From JADLHS01 sp044225555 (lineage in GTDB: Bacteria; Verrucomicrobiota; Verrucomicrobiia; Limisphaerales; JADLHS01), in NCBI GenBank assembly GCA_044225555.1, contig JBGAIM010000024.1, positions 1-64,000 of the forward strand: a stretch of DNA of 64,000 nucleotides. The letters are read 5' to 3'. The notes under the pieces are model-generated. The model saw only the letters and a list, made by a program, of their open reading frames with translations. It was not told the DNA's origin and made no database searches. Positions 15,111-23,314 of this stretch are shown in pieces. The position numbers were made by a program, and so were the translations under genes. Positions within the stretch are counted from its first letter, which is position 1, and each line of letters opens with the position of its first letter.

Positions 15111-16792
15111 GTTTTCTCCCCATCGTCGAGCGGGAACTGCGCGTGGCCGCGCGGCGGCGGGGTACGTACTGGCTGCGTCTGCTGGTGGCGCTCGGACTGG
15201 TGTTGGTGGCGACGTTCATTTTTCTGGCCTCAAAGAACGAACCGCAACACCAGATTGGGCAGATGATTTTCTATACACTGACCGGCGGGCTGATGTTGTA
15301 TTGCCTGCTGGCGGGATTGCGTTCCACGGCGGATTGTCTGAGCGAGGAAAAGCGTGAAGGCACGTTGGGCTTGTTGTTCCTCACCGATCTGCGCGGCTAC
15401 GATGTGGTGATCGGCAAGCTGACGGCGAATTCGCTCGCGGTGTTTTACTGTGTCGTGGCGGTGCTGCCGATATTGGGAATCCCGCTTTTGATGGGCGGGG
15501 TCACGGGCGCGGAGTTCGGCCGTATCGCGTTGGTGCTGGTAAATACCCTGTTCTTCTCGCTCAGTGCGGGAATGTTGGCGTCGGCGATGTGCCGCAACCC
15601 GCGCGTGGCCATTGCCTGGACGTTCCTGTTGATTCTGCTGGTAACTGCGGGCAGTCCGGCCGTGGGATTATGTCTGTGGTGGTTGGCGGACTGGCGTGGC
15701 AACTACGAGCCGGTGTTTCTCGTTCCCAGCCCGGTCTTTTCCTACTTCGCGGGGGCGGATGTTTTCTTTACGCGGAGCCTCGGAAGCGGCTTCTACGTGT
15801 CGCTGGGGATTGTTCATGTAGCGGCCTGGGTTTTTCTGGGATTGGCCAGTCTGATTGCGCCGCGTTCTTGGCAGGACCGGCCTTCGAGTGCGGGCGGCGC
15901 GAAGCGGCGTGAACTTTTGCACGAGGGAATGGAAGGCGATGCGGCAATGCGTCATGCCTTTCGCACCCGGTTGCTGAATCGAAATGCGTTCTATTGGCTG
16001 GCCACGCGTCCCCAGTCGCGGGCTTTGTGGGCATGGGGACCATTGGTGCTGGCCGCGCTGGCGTGGGGGTGGGGGATTTATGAATTCGGCCGCGACTGCT
16101 TTAATCCCGGCATGTACGTGACGACAGCCTATCTCCTGAGCGTGGCCATGAAATTGTACATCGGGGGGGAGGCCGGACGGCGGTTGATCGAAGACCGCAA
16201 AATCGGCGCGATGGAACTGCTGCTTTCCACGCCGTTGTCGGTGTCGCAAATCCTGCGTGGACAATTCCTGGCCTTGCAGCGGCAATTCCTGATTCCAGCG
16301 CTGGTCATGTTACTGTTGGATTTCTGGCTGCTGCTGGCGGGGTTGTCGGGTTCGGACCTCAACAGCCCGGGGGAACGAACTTTCTGGGTCTGGATGTGGC
16401 TGGCGGGCATCACCATGTTCGTCGCCGATATTGCGGCGCTCTTCTGGCTCGGAATGTGGACCGGACTGGCGGTCAAGAACCCGCGTCATGCTGTGGGCGC
16501 CGCCATTGTGCCGGTGCTGGCTTTGCCATGGATCGGCGTGGGGGTGGTGATGACCATCATCGAGTTGCTGCCGTACGAAATGCGCCGGCCGTTTCGCTGG
16601 GATGGATTGCCCTTGCTGCTGTGGTTTGGGTTCGGAATCGCGGTGGATGTGCTCCTCGGTCTGGCGGCGCGGAACAACCTGTTGCGGAAATTCCGGGTGA
16701 TGGCCGCGCAGCGTTACCAGGCGAAACCCTCCTGGTGGCAGCGGTGGTTTGGAAAAGGTGACGTGCGCGAAGGGGAGGCAACGGGCGGCTGA
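15107..16792 (+). CDS. ABC-2 type permease, paralogue 2
   Basis: 561 residues, translationally coupled to paralogue 1. Same start (SFLPIVERELRVAARRRGTY) and same signature (LSEEKREGTLGLLFLTDLRG). Duplicated halves with about twelve membrane segments. The second half has a 'DRKIGAMELLLSTPLSVSQIL' element that mirrors the first-half signature, as in fused permeases. The C-terminus ends in a charged tail. Sequence differs clearly from paralogue 1 outside the motifs, so the duplication is not recent. Confidence 0.88.
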   Translation: MSFLPIVERELRVAARRRGTYWLRLLVALGLVLVATFIFLASKNEPQHQIGQMIFYTLTGGLMLYCLLAGLRSTADCLSEEKREGTLGLLFLTDLRGYDVVIGKLTANSLAVFYCVVAVLPILGIPLLMGGVTGAEFGRIALVLVNTLFFSLSAGMLASAMCRNPRVAIAWTFLLILLVTAGSPAVGLCLWWLADWRGNYEPVFLVPSPVFSYFAGADVFFTRSLGSGFYVSLGIVHVAAWVFLGLASLIAPRSWQDRPSSAGGAKRRELLHEGMEGDAAMRHAFRTRLLNRNAFYWLATRPQSRALWAWGPLVLAALAWGWGIYEFGRDCFNPGMYVTTAYLLSVAMKLYIGGEAGRRLIEDRKIGAMELLLSTPLSVSQILRGQFLALQRQFLIPALVMLLLDFWLLLAGLSGSDLNSPGERTFWVWMWLAGITMFVADIAALFWLGMWTGLAVKNPRHAVGAAIVPVLALPWIGVGVVMTIIELLPYEMRRPFRWDGLPLLLWFGFGIAVDVLLGLAARNNLLRKFRVMAAQRYQAKPSWWQRWFGKGDVREGEATGG

Positions 16793-16815
16793 CGCGCTCT
16801 CGGCGCTTTGTCATC

Positions 16816-18324
16816 ATGGCCATCCTGCCCATCGTTGAACGAGAGTTGCGCGTGGCGGCACGCAAAAAGACCATGGGACGAGTGCGGTTCGCGACTACGA
16901 TCATTTGTGTGGTTGCGGCGATCCTGTCTTTGGCGCTGCGGGGAGGGCGGGGCGGGGAGACTTTGTTCTTCATGCTGATGGCCTATGCGTTCTCGCTTGC
17001 GCTCATCACGGGGATCTTTGTAACGGCGGACAGCCTGAGCGAAGAAAAGCGATCCGGCACTCTGGGCTTACTCTTCCTGACAGATCTCACCGGATACGAC
17101 GTGGTGCTGGGCAAATTCGTGGCCCGGGCATTGGGACCGTTTTACGCCCTGTGCGCCATCGTGCCGGTCACAGCGGTCTCGCTGGCGATGGGTGGGGTGA
17201 CGGGCGGCGAATTCTGGCGGATGGCGGCGGTGTTGTTGAACACGCTGTTTCTCTCACTGGCGGTGGGAATATGCGTTTCCGCATGGTCGAAGGAATCGCA
17301 ACGCGCAGTCCTCGCGGCCCTCGCGCTTGTGCTGATGCTCCTGGCCACGCACGAGATCGTGTTAATCGCCGGCATGGTCAAACCGTCCATCGGCCTGGGG
17401 GCGCTGGCGTGGTTTAGTCCGTCGTTTACGTTTCAATTTGCGCAACAAGCGAACTACGTGACGCATCCGGGCGCGTTTTGGTTTTCGCTCGTGCTGACGA
17501 ATGGCATCGGCTGGCTGTTGCTCGGCATGGCGAGCATCAAGATTCAATCCGCGTGGCAAGACAGGCCGTCCCGCGTCCGGAAACAGACAACTCCAACCTC
17601 GGCAGATTGCCACGCTCACGACCTGCCGGGGGACCAACCGCTGCCCTGGTTGCTCCGCGCCAGCGCGAGGTTGAAGTTCCTGTGCTGGGGCGTGGCGGTG
17701 CTCTGGGCCGTGGTGGCAGTTGTGGCCGTAGGGTTTTCCGCTTTTGATGCCCGGGACCCCTACTGGAGAATAGTCTTCGCGGGCAGCAAGGTGGTGGCAT
17801 TTGTTTTGAAGGTGATTTTCGTCATGGTCGCCTGCCGGTTCTTCACCGACGCGCGCCGCAGCGGCCTCCTCGAAATTCTGTTGTGCGTGCCGTTGACCGA
17901 CATGGAAATCGTCCGGGCCCAATGGCGGAGCCTTTGGCGGTTGTTCGCCGGGCCGCTGGTGCTTTTCTGCGCGCCGCTGTGTTTGCGCACTTTCCTGGGG
18001 TGGGACGTGGTGGATTCCCGGGCTGAAATGGCGATGACTTCCGTGCTCACCGGCTTTGGCTCCGGGGCGCTGCTGGCCTTGAATACCGTCACCGACTTCC
18101 TTGCGCTCGGCTGGGTCGGGATGTGGTTTGCTGCGTCCCTGAAAAGCCCCACGTGGGCACCGGGGTTGACGGTGCTGGTGGTGTTGCTGCTGCCATCCGT
18201 CTTGTTTTGCGTGCCGGCGTTTATGGTGAACGTGATCTTTGTCGTCTGGGCGCGGGAGCGGCTGGCCCGGGGCTTTCGCAAGCTCATCTCCGAACAATAC
18301 TCCGGTGCGGCGGCGGTCGCTTAA
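16816..18324 (+). CDS. ABC-2 type permease, paralogue 3
   Basis: 502 residues beginning AILPIVERELRVAARKKTMG, with LSEEKRSGTLGLLFLTDLTG near residue 75 and the second-half element RRSGLLEILLCVPLTDMEI. Shorter than its neighbours but built the same way. It follows paralogue 2 after 23 bp, so all three are probably one transcript and may form one hetero-oligomeric membrane complex. The tRNA-Ser gene lies 67 bp downstream. Confidence 0.88.
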   Translation: MAILPIVERELRVAARKKTMGRVRFATTIICVVAAILSLALRGGRGGETLFFMLMAYAFSLALITGIFVTADSLSEEKRSGTLGLLFLTDLTGYDVVLGKFVARALGPFYALCAIVPVTAVSLAMGGVTGGEFWRMAAVLLNTLFLSLAVGICVSAWSKESQRAVLAALALVLMLLATHEIVLIAGMVKPSIGLGALAWFSPSFTFQFAQQANYVTHPGAFWFSLVLTNGIGWLLLGMASIKIQSAWQDRPSRVRKQTTPTSADCHAHDLPGDQPLPWLLRASARLKFLCWGVAVLWAVVAVVAVGFSAFDARDPYWRIVFAGSKVVAFVLKVIFVMVACRFFTDARRSGLLEILLCVPLTDMEIVRAQWRSLWRLFAGPLVLFCAPLCLRTFLGWDVVDSRAEMAMTSVLTGFGSGALLALNTVTDFLALGWVGMWFAASLKSPTWAPGLTVLVVLLLPSVLFCVPAFMVNVIFVVWARERLARGFRKLISEQYSGAAAVA

Positions 18325-18391
18325 GCGCGGCCTCTGACGGGTAGAATTTGCTTGAGGAACGGGCCGCGACGGGCTTCACTGATGTCCCGGT

Positions 18392-18484
18392 GGAGAGATG
18401 GCCGAGTGGCTGAAGGCGCTGGTTTGCTAAACCGGTATACGTCTTAAAAGCGTATCGGGGGTTCGAATCCCCCTCTCTCCGCCA
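18392..18484 (+). tRNA. tRNA-Ser (GCT), integration target
   Basis: All arms can be drawn. Acceptor GGAGAGA/TCTCTCC, D-arm GCC-GAGTGGCTGAA-GGC, anticodon arm CTGGT-TTGCTAA-ACCGG with anticodon GCT (Ser, AGC/AGT codons), a long class II variable arm, T-arm GGGGG-TTCGAAT-CCCCC, discriminator G and encoded CCA at 18482-18484. The 3' part from 18456 onward is repeated exactly at 29623-29659, marking it as the attachment site of the integrated element. The tRNA gene itself remains whole. Confidence 0.97.
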
Positions 18485-18492
18485 GTTTTCTT
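18456..18492 (+). repeat. attL (37-bp direct repeat)
   Basis: The repeat begins CGGGGGTTCGAATCCCCC in the T-arm and runs through the CCA end to GTTTTCTT. Identical to 29623-29659. The crossover must lie within it. Confidence 0.92.
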
Positions 18493-18516
18493 GGCGATTT
18501 CAAGAGGTCTTCAAAT

Positions 18517-18548
18517 TCCTAACACAGTCCTAACTTAACGTTAGGACT
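18517..18548. promoter_or_regulatory. Arm-type integrase sites / dyad before integrase
   Basis: TCCTAACA (18517) and TCCTAACT (18528) are followed by inverted GTTAGGA (18540). The last two form a 9-bp inverted repeat, AGTCCTAAC-TTAAC-GTTAGGACT (18526-18548), ten bases before the integrase ATG. The same TCCTAACA word occurs three times inside the right end (29491, 29501, and inverted at 29550). That is the expected pattern of arm-binding sites of a lambda-type integrase; the dyad could also control int expression. Confidence 0.55.
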
Positions 18549-18557
18549 TTACTAGAC

Positions 18558-19814
18558 ATGAAGACCGACTCGTTTCCTATCACGGTTTCGGATGGCGGGG
18601 TTTCCGCCAAGATTCGCAAGGTAACCAAGTCTCGGAACGGCGCCACCTACGACTCCTTCGTCGTTGACTACTTCCTGTTGGGCAAGCGCAAGCTGGTTTG
18701 GCGGGCCGATCTCGACGATGCCAAACAAGTCGCCCGTGATGCCTGTGGGCGCATTGCAGCGGGACAACAGCAGGTGCTCGCTCTCACCAACACCGACCGG
18801 ATGTCTTACATCCGTGCGAAAGAGTATGCCGACAAGGTTGGGGTTCCTTTGGACACCATCGCCCAGCGATACGCGAACTTCGACGCCATTGTCGAAGGTA
18901 AGACTTACCCCGATGAAGTTGCCCGCGACTGGGTGAAACGCAATTCCGATTCAAGACCGCGCATCAGGATGGCCGACGCGCTCACCGAATTGATTGTGCA
19001 AGCGAGGACTGACCGCAAATCAACGGAACGCCTGCGGCGACTGGAAACGAATCTCGGTAAGTTCGCCGATGACATCAACATCGAAGTCCACACCGTCACG
19101 CCTGACATCGTGTCCCGATGGCTGTCGGAGTTGAAGCTCGCGGAGCGCACAAAGAAGAACTACCGGGATTTCATTGGCTTCTTCTGCCGCTTCTGTGTTC
19201 GGCGTGGCTACCTTGCGAAGGGCACTGATTGGTTGGATGGAGTTCAGGAGTATTCGGCACGCAGGTTCGGTCAGGTTGAAATCTACACGCCCGAGGAAAT
19301 CACTTTGTTGCTCCGCACGGCGGAGAGGCGCTACCCGGGCATGGTGCCATTCCTGGCCATCGGCGCATTTGCTGGCCTTCGCCATGCGGAGATTCCAAGA
19401 CTCGATTGGAAGGACATCGAGCTTTCCAAGCAACCCGGAGAGTCCTTCATCCACGTAGGGGCCGTCGAGAACACAAAGACTGACCAGCGGAGGCGACTGG
19501 TGCCGGTTCGCGAGAACCTCAAAGCTTGGCTGATGAAATATCGCAAGGAGTCCGGCCCGGTTTGTCCGATCATCAACACCACGAAACAGTCAGTGATGAG
19601 GATTGCGGCTGCTGCTGGCATGAAGTGGAAGCATAACGCGTTGCGGCACTCCTGTATCAGTTATCGGGTTGCTGAATCCGGCGATGTGGCCCGGGTCGCA
19701 GACGAGAGCGGCAACTCGGCCTATGTCATCAGGACAAACTACCTTCGCCGGGTGAAACCAGCGCAGGCCACCGAGTGGTTTGGTATCATGCCGAAGCAAA
19801 AGGCCAAACGATGA
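18558..19814 (+). CDS. int: Tyrosine recombinase (phage-type integrase)
   Basis: 418 residues. The N-terminal half holds a SAM-like core-binding domain (residues about 130-215). The catalytic domain has R275 in AFAGLRHAEIPRLDW, a Lys-rich beta-hairpin (NTKTDQRRRLVPV), the HNALRHS box (H359, R363) and nucleophile Y395 in YVIRTNYLRRV. The ESGNSAYVIRTNY block is the modified final H/W-Y region. All catalytic residues are present, so it is likely active. It would carry out integration and excision at the tRNA-Ser repeat. Its stop overlaps the start of the next gene (ATGA). Confidence 0.95.
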   Translation: MKTDSFPITVSDGGVSAKIRKVTKSRNGATYDSFVVDYFLLGKRKLVWRADLDDAKQVARDACGRIAAGQQQVLALTNTDRMSYIRAKEYADKVGVPLDTIAQRYANFDAIVEGKTYPDEVARDWVKRNSDSRPRIRMADALTELIVQARTDRKSTERLRRLETNLGKFADDINIEVHTVTPDIVSRWLSELKLAERTKKNYRDFIGFFCRFCVRRGYLAKGTDWLDGVQEYSARRFGQVEIYTPEEITLLLRTAERRYPGMVPFLAIGAFAGLRHAEIPRLDWKDIELSKQPGESFIHVGAVENTKTDQRRRLVPVRENLKAWLMKYRKESGPVCPIINTTKQSVMRIAAAAGMKWKHNALRHSCISYRVAESGDVARVADESGNSAYVIRTNYLRRVKPAQATEWFGIMPKQKAKR

Positions 19815-20398
19815 ACCTCGTTGCCTCGAAATATCTGATGCACGGGCGCGACTGGGAAGGCGACGAGCCGACCGGCTGGGGCGTCGGTGAGAAGCTGGAA
19901 GGGGTCCGTTGCTACTGGGACGGGTTCAACGCATGGTCAAAGTCCGGCCATCGGATCGAACTCCCGGAGCGCATCACCGGAGAATTGCCCGGCACATCTC
20001 TGGACGGTGAACTCTACGCCGGGCCCGGGCGCTTCGAGATTGCCCGCTCCGCTGTGCAGTACGGCCGCTGGGTGCCGGAAGTCCAGTTCATCGCCTTCGA
20101 CAAACCGGACGGGGAAGGGGACTGGCTCCAACGTCTGGCGCTTGTCGCTGCCGTCTATCCTCGCCACGTCGCCGGCCACGTCTGCCGCTCCTACGCACAA
20201 CTCATGGACGAACTGCGCGAGACGCAAGCCAACGGCGGCGAGGGGCTGATGATCCACTCGCCGGATCAAACCCGTTACACGCCAGGGCGAACGTCGCTCC
20301 TGCTCAAAGTAAAGCTCGTCCTACCCATGCTGACCTGTCGCCGGGCATCACCCCGGCGCGGCCTGCTTAACCGCACAAACCCTGAGACAGTCTCGTGA
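19811..20398 (+). CDS. ATP-dependent DNA ligase-like protein, adenylation domain only
   Basis: 195 residues coupled by ATGA to the integrase. The adenylation-domain motifs of ATP-dependent ligases are visible: motif I KLEGVRCYWDG (Lys nucleophile; Glu in place of the common Asp), motif III-like SLDGELYAGPGRFE, FIAFD, motif IV GEGLMI and motif V LLKVK. After motif V, family members normally continue into an OB-fold; here the frame gives about 30 unrelated residues (LVLPMLTCRRASPRRG...) and stops. It is either a truncated ligase or a stand-alone nucleotidyltransferase. Start chosen at 19811; the 12 upstream codons lie in the integrase gene. Confidence 0.75.
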   Translation: MNLVASKYLMHGRDWEGDEPTGWGVGEKLEGVRCYWDGFNAWSKSGHRIELPERITGELPGTSLDGELYAGPGRFEIARSAVQYGRWVPEVQFIAFDKPDGEGDWLQRLALVAAVYPRHVAGHVCRSYAQLMDELRETQANGGEGLMIHSPDQTRYTPGRTSLLLKVKLVLPMLTCRRASPRRGLLNRTNPETVS

Positions 20399-20458
20399 AG
20401 GTGAAGCGCGAACGAAACAACCAACAACACATTGCAGCATGAAGAAAGGACAAATCAA

Positions 20459-20911
20459 ATGAGCCACTACTACGACGTATTGCTAACGCCTGAGATCAGG
20501 GCGATGCGAAGACAAGACAGGCTTCCGGTCGCAGAGAACCTAATCTGTATCGAGGACGAACTGGCAGCCATCCTCGACAGAAACCGGCCCGGCGTCTGGT
20601 TGCCCGAGCAAAAGGAGCAACAGCTTTCGGAAGTCGCGCAGTTCGCCTTGGACCTCGCTCGCAGGTTCCAGATTAACGAGGCGCAAATCCGAACGCTGAT
20701 TTTTCGGATTCACCGGGTCGCCGTGCGGGCAGGCCAGTTCCATTGGCATTTCGACAAACGTTCTGAGGAGCGCAAGGAAGCCGATTGGTTGCTGGCCCAG
20801 ACCGTTCTGTTGAGAGAGGCCAAGTTCATCTGTGAATACCTCGCGGCCATGCCGATGCCGAAGGGCAAAGCGAAGTCCCCGAGCGGAAAGGCGGCATGTG
20901 AACTGAACTAA
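20459..20911 (+). CDS. Hypothetical protein, 150 residues
   Basis: Starts MSHYYDVLLTPEIRAMRRQDRL. AAGGA lies about eight bases before the ATG, which favours this start over the one at 20432. Largely alpha-helical, charged, with no signal peptide or membrane segment. An aromatic/His cluster (RAGQFHWHFDKRSEERKEAD) stands out. No family recognised. It is followed by a strong terminator, so integrase, ligase-like gene and this one may form one unit. Confidence 0.7.
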   Translation: MSHYYDVLLTPEIRAMRRQDRLPVAENLICIEDELAAILDRNRPGVWLPEQKEQQLSEVAQFALDLARRFQINEAQIRTLIFRIHRVAVRAGQFHWHFDKRSEERKEADWLLAQTVLLREAKFICEYLAAMPMPKGKAKSPSGKAACELN

Positions 20912-20931
20912 AATTGAGGACCGAGACAGCC

Positions 20932-20971
20932 GGGGGCCGTGACGAATCATCACCGTCACGGCCCCCATTTT
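20932..20971 (+). terminator. Rho-independent terminator
   Basis: A perfect 13-bp stem GGGGGCCGTGACG / CGTCACGGCCCCC, loop AATCATCAC, then ATTTTCG. It closes the rightward int transcript. Confidence 0.85.
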
Positions 20972-21155
20972 CGTCCCTAGAACCCGTCCAGAACCGTCCA
21001 GACCCCCAAACCCTCACGGGGCCAATCGTAGAGACTCCCATACCCCTTAAAACGTGTCACCGGGAAGTCTGGTTCTGACCAAAACCGGGGTGGAAGAACT
21101 GGGGGGATATTCCTTGATAGAAATGCGCCGGTCAGCTTTCATAACTCTAGGACCG

Positions 21156-21776
21156 ATGAGCAATTATTACCCACCAAAATGCAATGCAGGGCAGTTCCAC
21201 TGCATCCATTGTGGTGTCTTCGCAAAGCAGAGATGGGGACTCCTCGTTTTCGGATTTAACGGCAACGTCGAATCACCGATTACCTATTGCCTTTGCGATC
21301 ATTGCAACAAGAAGACCTATTGGCATGAAAATCGGATGATCATTCCAGCAGAGGCCCCTGTCGCTCCGCCTCATCCAGATATGCCCCCGAGCATTGCTGA
21401 GGATTATCAAGAAGCCCGCGGCATATTCGGACGCTCGCCGAGAGCGGCGGTTGCGCTTCTCCGCTTGGCCATCCAGAAGTTAATGCCCGAACTAGGGGAA
21501 AAGGGAGATAACATCAATACGGACATCAAGTCTCTGGTTGCTAAAGGGCTTCCCGTTCAGGTCCAGCAGGCGTTCGACTATTGTCGTGTGGTTGGCAACA
21601 ACGCAGTTCACCCTGGCGAGATCAACTTGAACGATACACCTGACATGGGCCAGCACTTGTTCAGCATGATCAACTTCATCATAGAAGACAGGATCACGAG
21701 GCCGAAGCAGATTGCCGGACTCTATGCAAAATTGCCAGCGGGAGCACTAGAAGCGATTGAAAAGCGTGACGCCTGA
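21156..21776 (+). CDS. DUF4145 domain protein
   Basis: About 206 residues. An N-terminal treble-clef-like region has paired cysteines (HCIHCGVF and YCLCDHCNKKTYW), fitting a zinc site. The DUF4145 domain follows (EARGIFGRSPRAAVALLRLAIQKL, then VVGNNAVHPGEI). DUF4145 proteins are common cargo of mobile elements and defence islands and are sometimes fused to restriction nucleases, though the activity is unknown. Start at 21156 has AGGA just upstream. The 3' end overlaps by 30 bp the end of the convergent membrane-protein gene. Confidence 0.82.
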   Translation: MSNYYPPKCNAGQFHCIHCGVFAKQRWGLLVFGFNGNVESPITYCLCDHCNKKTYWHENRMIIPAEAPVAPPHPDMPPSIAEDYQEARGIFGRSPRAAVALLRLAIQKLMPELGEKGDNINTDIKSLVAKGLPVQVQQAFDYCRVVGNNAVHPGEINLNDTPDMGQHLFSMINFIIEDRITRPKQIAGLYAKLPAGALEAIEKRDA

Positions 21777-22016
21777 ACAAGCGACCGCCCAAACCACCAT
21801 CCCCACGATCCACCATTGCAGAAACACCGTCCCGAAGTAGCTGGCGAACGTCGTCTCGCGAAACAGGGCGTGCGAGAGTCGAGAGGCCGGAAGATTCAAG
21901 AACACCCAGAGCCGGACGACGAAGCACGCCCCACTTTCAAATCGCGTTTGCCAGACAATCCCATACCCGATCAAGCAGACGGACAATGCAAACAGAGTTG
22001 GGAAGGCGGCGGTCAT
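21747..22016 (-). CDS. Small membrane protein of the tail-like module
   Basis: 89 residues with two hydrophobic stretches (FPTLFALSVCLIGYGIVW and TVFLQWWIVGMVVWAVAC). Its ATG overlaps the stop of the tape-measure-like gene (ATGA), so it is the last gene of that leftward operon. Position and membrane topology would fit a holin or a membrane partner of the tape-measure protein, but neither can be shown. Confidence 0.68.
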   Translation of the reverse strand: MTAAFPTLFALSVCLIGYGIVWQTRFESGACFVVRLWVFLNLPASRLSHALFRETTFASYFGTVFLQWWIVGMVVWAVACSGVTLFNRF

Positions 22017-23137
22017 CCGAGAATTCTCTGAATCATCTGGTACGTCTGCTGATGAACGCGCACGATGTCCGCCAGCAGCTTCACCTCCTGCTGTTGTAGA
22101 TTCATCCCGCCAAATTTCCCGGCGCCGCCCGCGAACAAGCCCGCCTTCGACAACGAATCGAGTTGCAGTTCCGCCATCCGTTTCGCCTTTGCTTCTTCCT
22201 CCTTCGGCGGCCCGATGGTTGGATTTGCCTGCGGCTTCCAGTTCTCGAACCGCGCAATCATCGCCTCGATACTGTCAATCTTCTGTTTGCGCAGGTCTTC
22301 CGCAGTCTGGTTGAAAGACTTCTGATTCGGGTCGGTTGCAAGTCGGCTGGTCAGCATCTTCTCCTTAGCCTCCTTGCTCGCGGTGAAGTACTTGACGAGT
22401 TCCCAACCGGACATTCCCGCCGTCTTCGCGCCCTCCGATGCCGAGAACCCGCTAACCCTAGCGAACGTCCGCAACAAAAATTTCGAGGTTTCCAGAATCG
22501 CCGGGCCAAACTGCGTGTAGAGCACTTGCGAGATGATCGAGAATTGATCGTTGAGCGTGGCCAATGCGTGAAGCGTTTCCGTATCCATTACCGCACCGAT
22601 GTCATGTGCCGATTTTCCAAGGTCATCCAGATCGGATTGCAGTAGGTTCATCATCCGGCCAAGTTGCCGGTCGCTCACGATGTCGCCCAGGGAGGAACGA
22701 ATCTCCGTCGCTGACTTGCCCTTCGTGAACTGGGTCACCGCCGAGAACAATTGTTCCGGCGTCATGCCCGCCGCGTTGATCCCGAGCTTTTGCAGCGCCT
22801 TGTTTTTCTTCGGATCCGTCGCCGCGTCCGTCAACTGCTCGATGAACCGCGTCAACAGTTCGATCCCGGCGCCCGTCTGCTTCGCCGCAAACGTCCACTC
22901 TTGCAGCTTCGTGGTGCCCACGCCGATCCGCGCCGCCGATTCTTCGATGTCGTCCGCGTAGGCAATCGTATTCCGCGCCAGTGCCGCCAGCGCCCCGGCG
23001 CTCACCATCCCCATGATCTGATTGCCGATGCCACCGAGCAACGCTTGCGACATGCCCGCCGCGCTCTGGCGCACCTTCATCATCGAAGCCTCGAAGCCCG
23101 ACGTGTCGCCACCGACCTTGACCCGCATGTCATTCAT
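22013..23137 (-). CDS. Phage tail tape-measure-like protein
   Basis: About 374 residues. It begins MRVKVGGDTSGFEASMMKVR, the typical opening of tape-measure proteins. A hydrophobic Gly/Ala segment follows (LLGGIGNQIMGMVSAGALAALA), then YADDIEESAARIGVGTTKLQEW, also characteristic. The rest is helical with a Gly-rich stretch near the C-terminus. It is short for a tape measure (would set a tail of only some 50 nm) and no tube, sheath or baseplate genes are nearby. An ATG at 23128 and a longer frame to 23203 are alternative starts. Confidence 0.72.
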   Translation of the reverse strand: MNDMRVKVGGDTSGFEASMMKVRQSAAGMSQALLGGIGNQIMGMVSAGALAALARNTIAYADDIEESAARIGVGTTKLQEWTFAAKQTGAGIELLTRFIEQLTDAATDPKKNKALQKLGINAAGMTPEQLFSAVTQFTKGKSATEIRSSLGDIVSDRQLGRMMNLLQSDLDDLGKSAHDIGAVMDTETLHALATLNDQFSIISQVLYTQFGPAILETSKFLLRTFARVSGFSASEGAKTAGMSGWELVKYFTASKEAKEKMLTSRLATDPNQKSFNQTAEDLRKQKIDSIEAMIARFENWKPQANPTIGPPKEEEAKAKRMAELQLDSLSKAGLFAGGAGKFGGMNLQQQEVKLLADIVRVHQQTYQMIQRILG

Positions 23138-23314
23138 GATGGCAAATAAGTCCCTGCGCCGCCGATTGGGGAATGGGCCGTGGCCGGATAAGCTCGGCGC
23201 CACAACGAAAGGTCGTCAGCGCAGGGAAAAGGAAGCGCCCCGCACCTGGAGGAGCAGCCGCAGCCGACGACGGGTCGGAGGCTTGATATGAAACGGTGCG
23301 GGGCGAGAATCATG

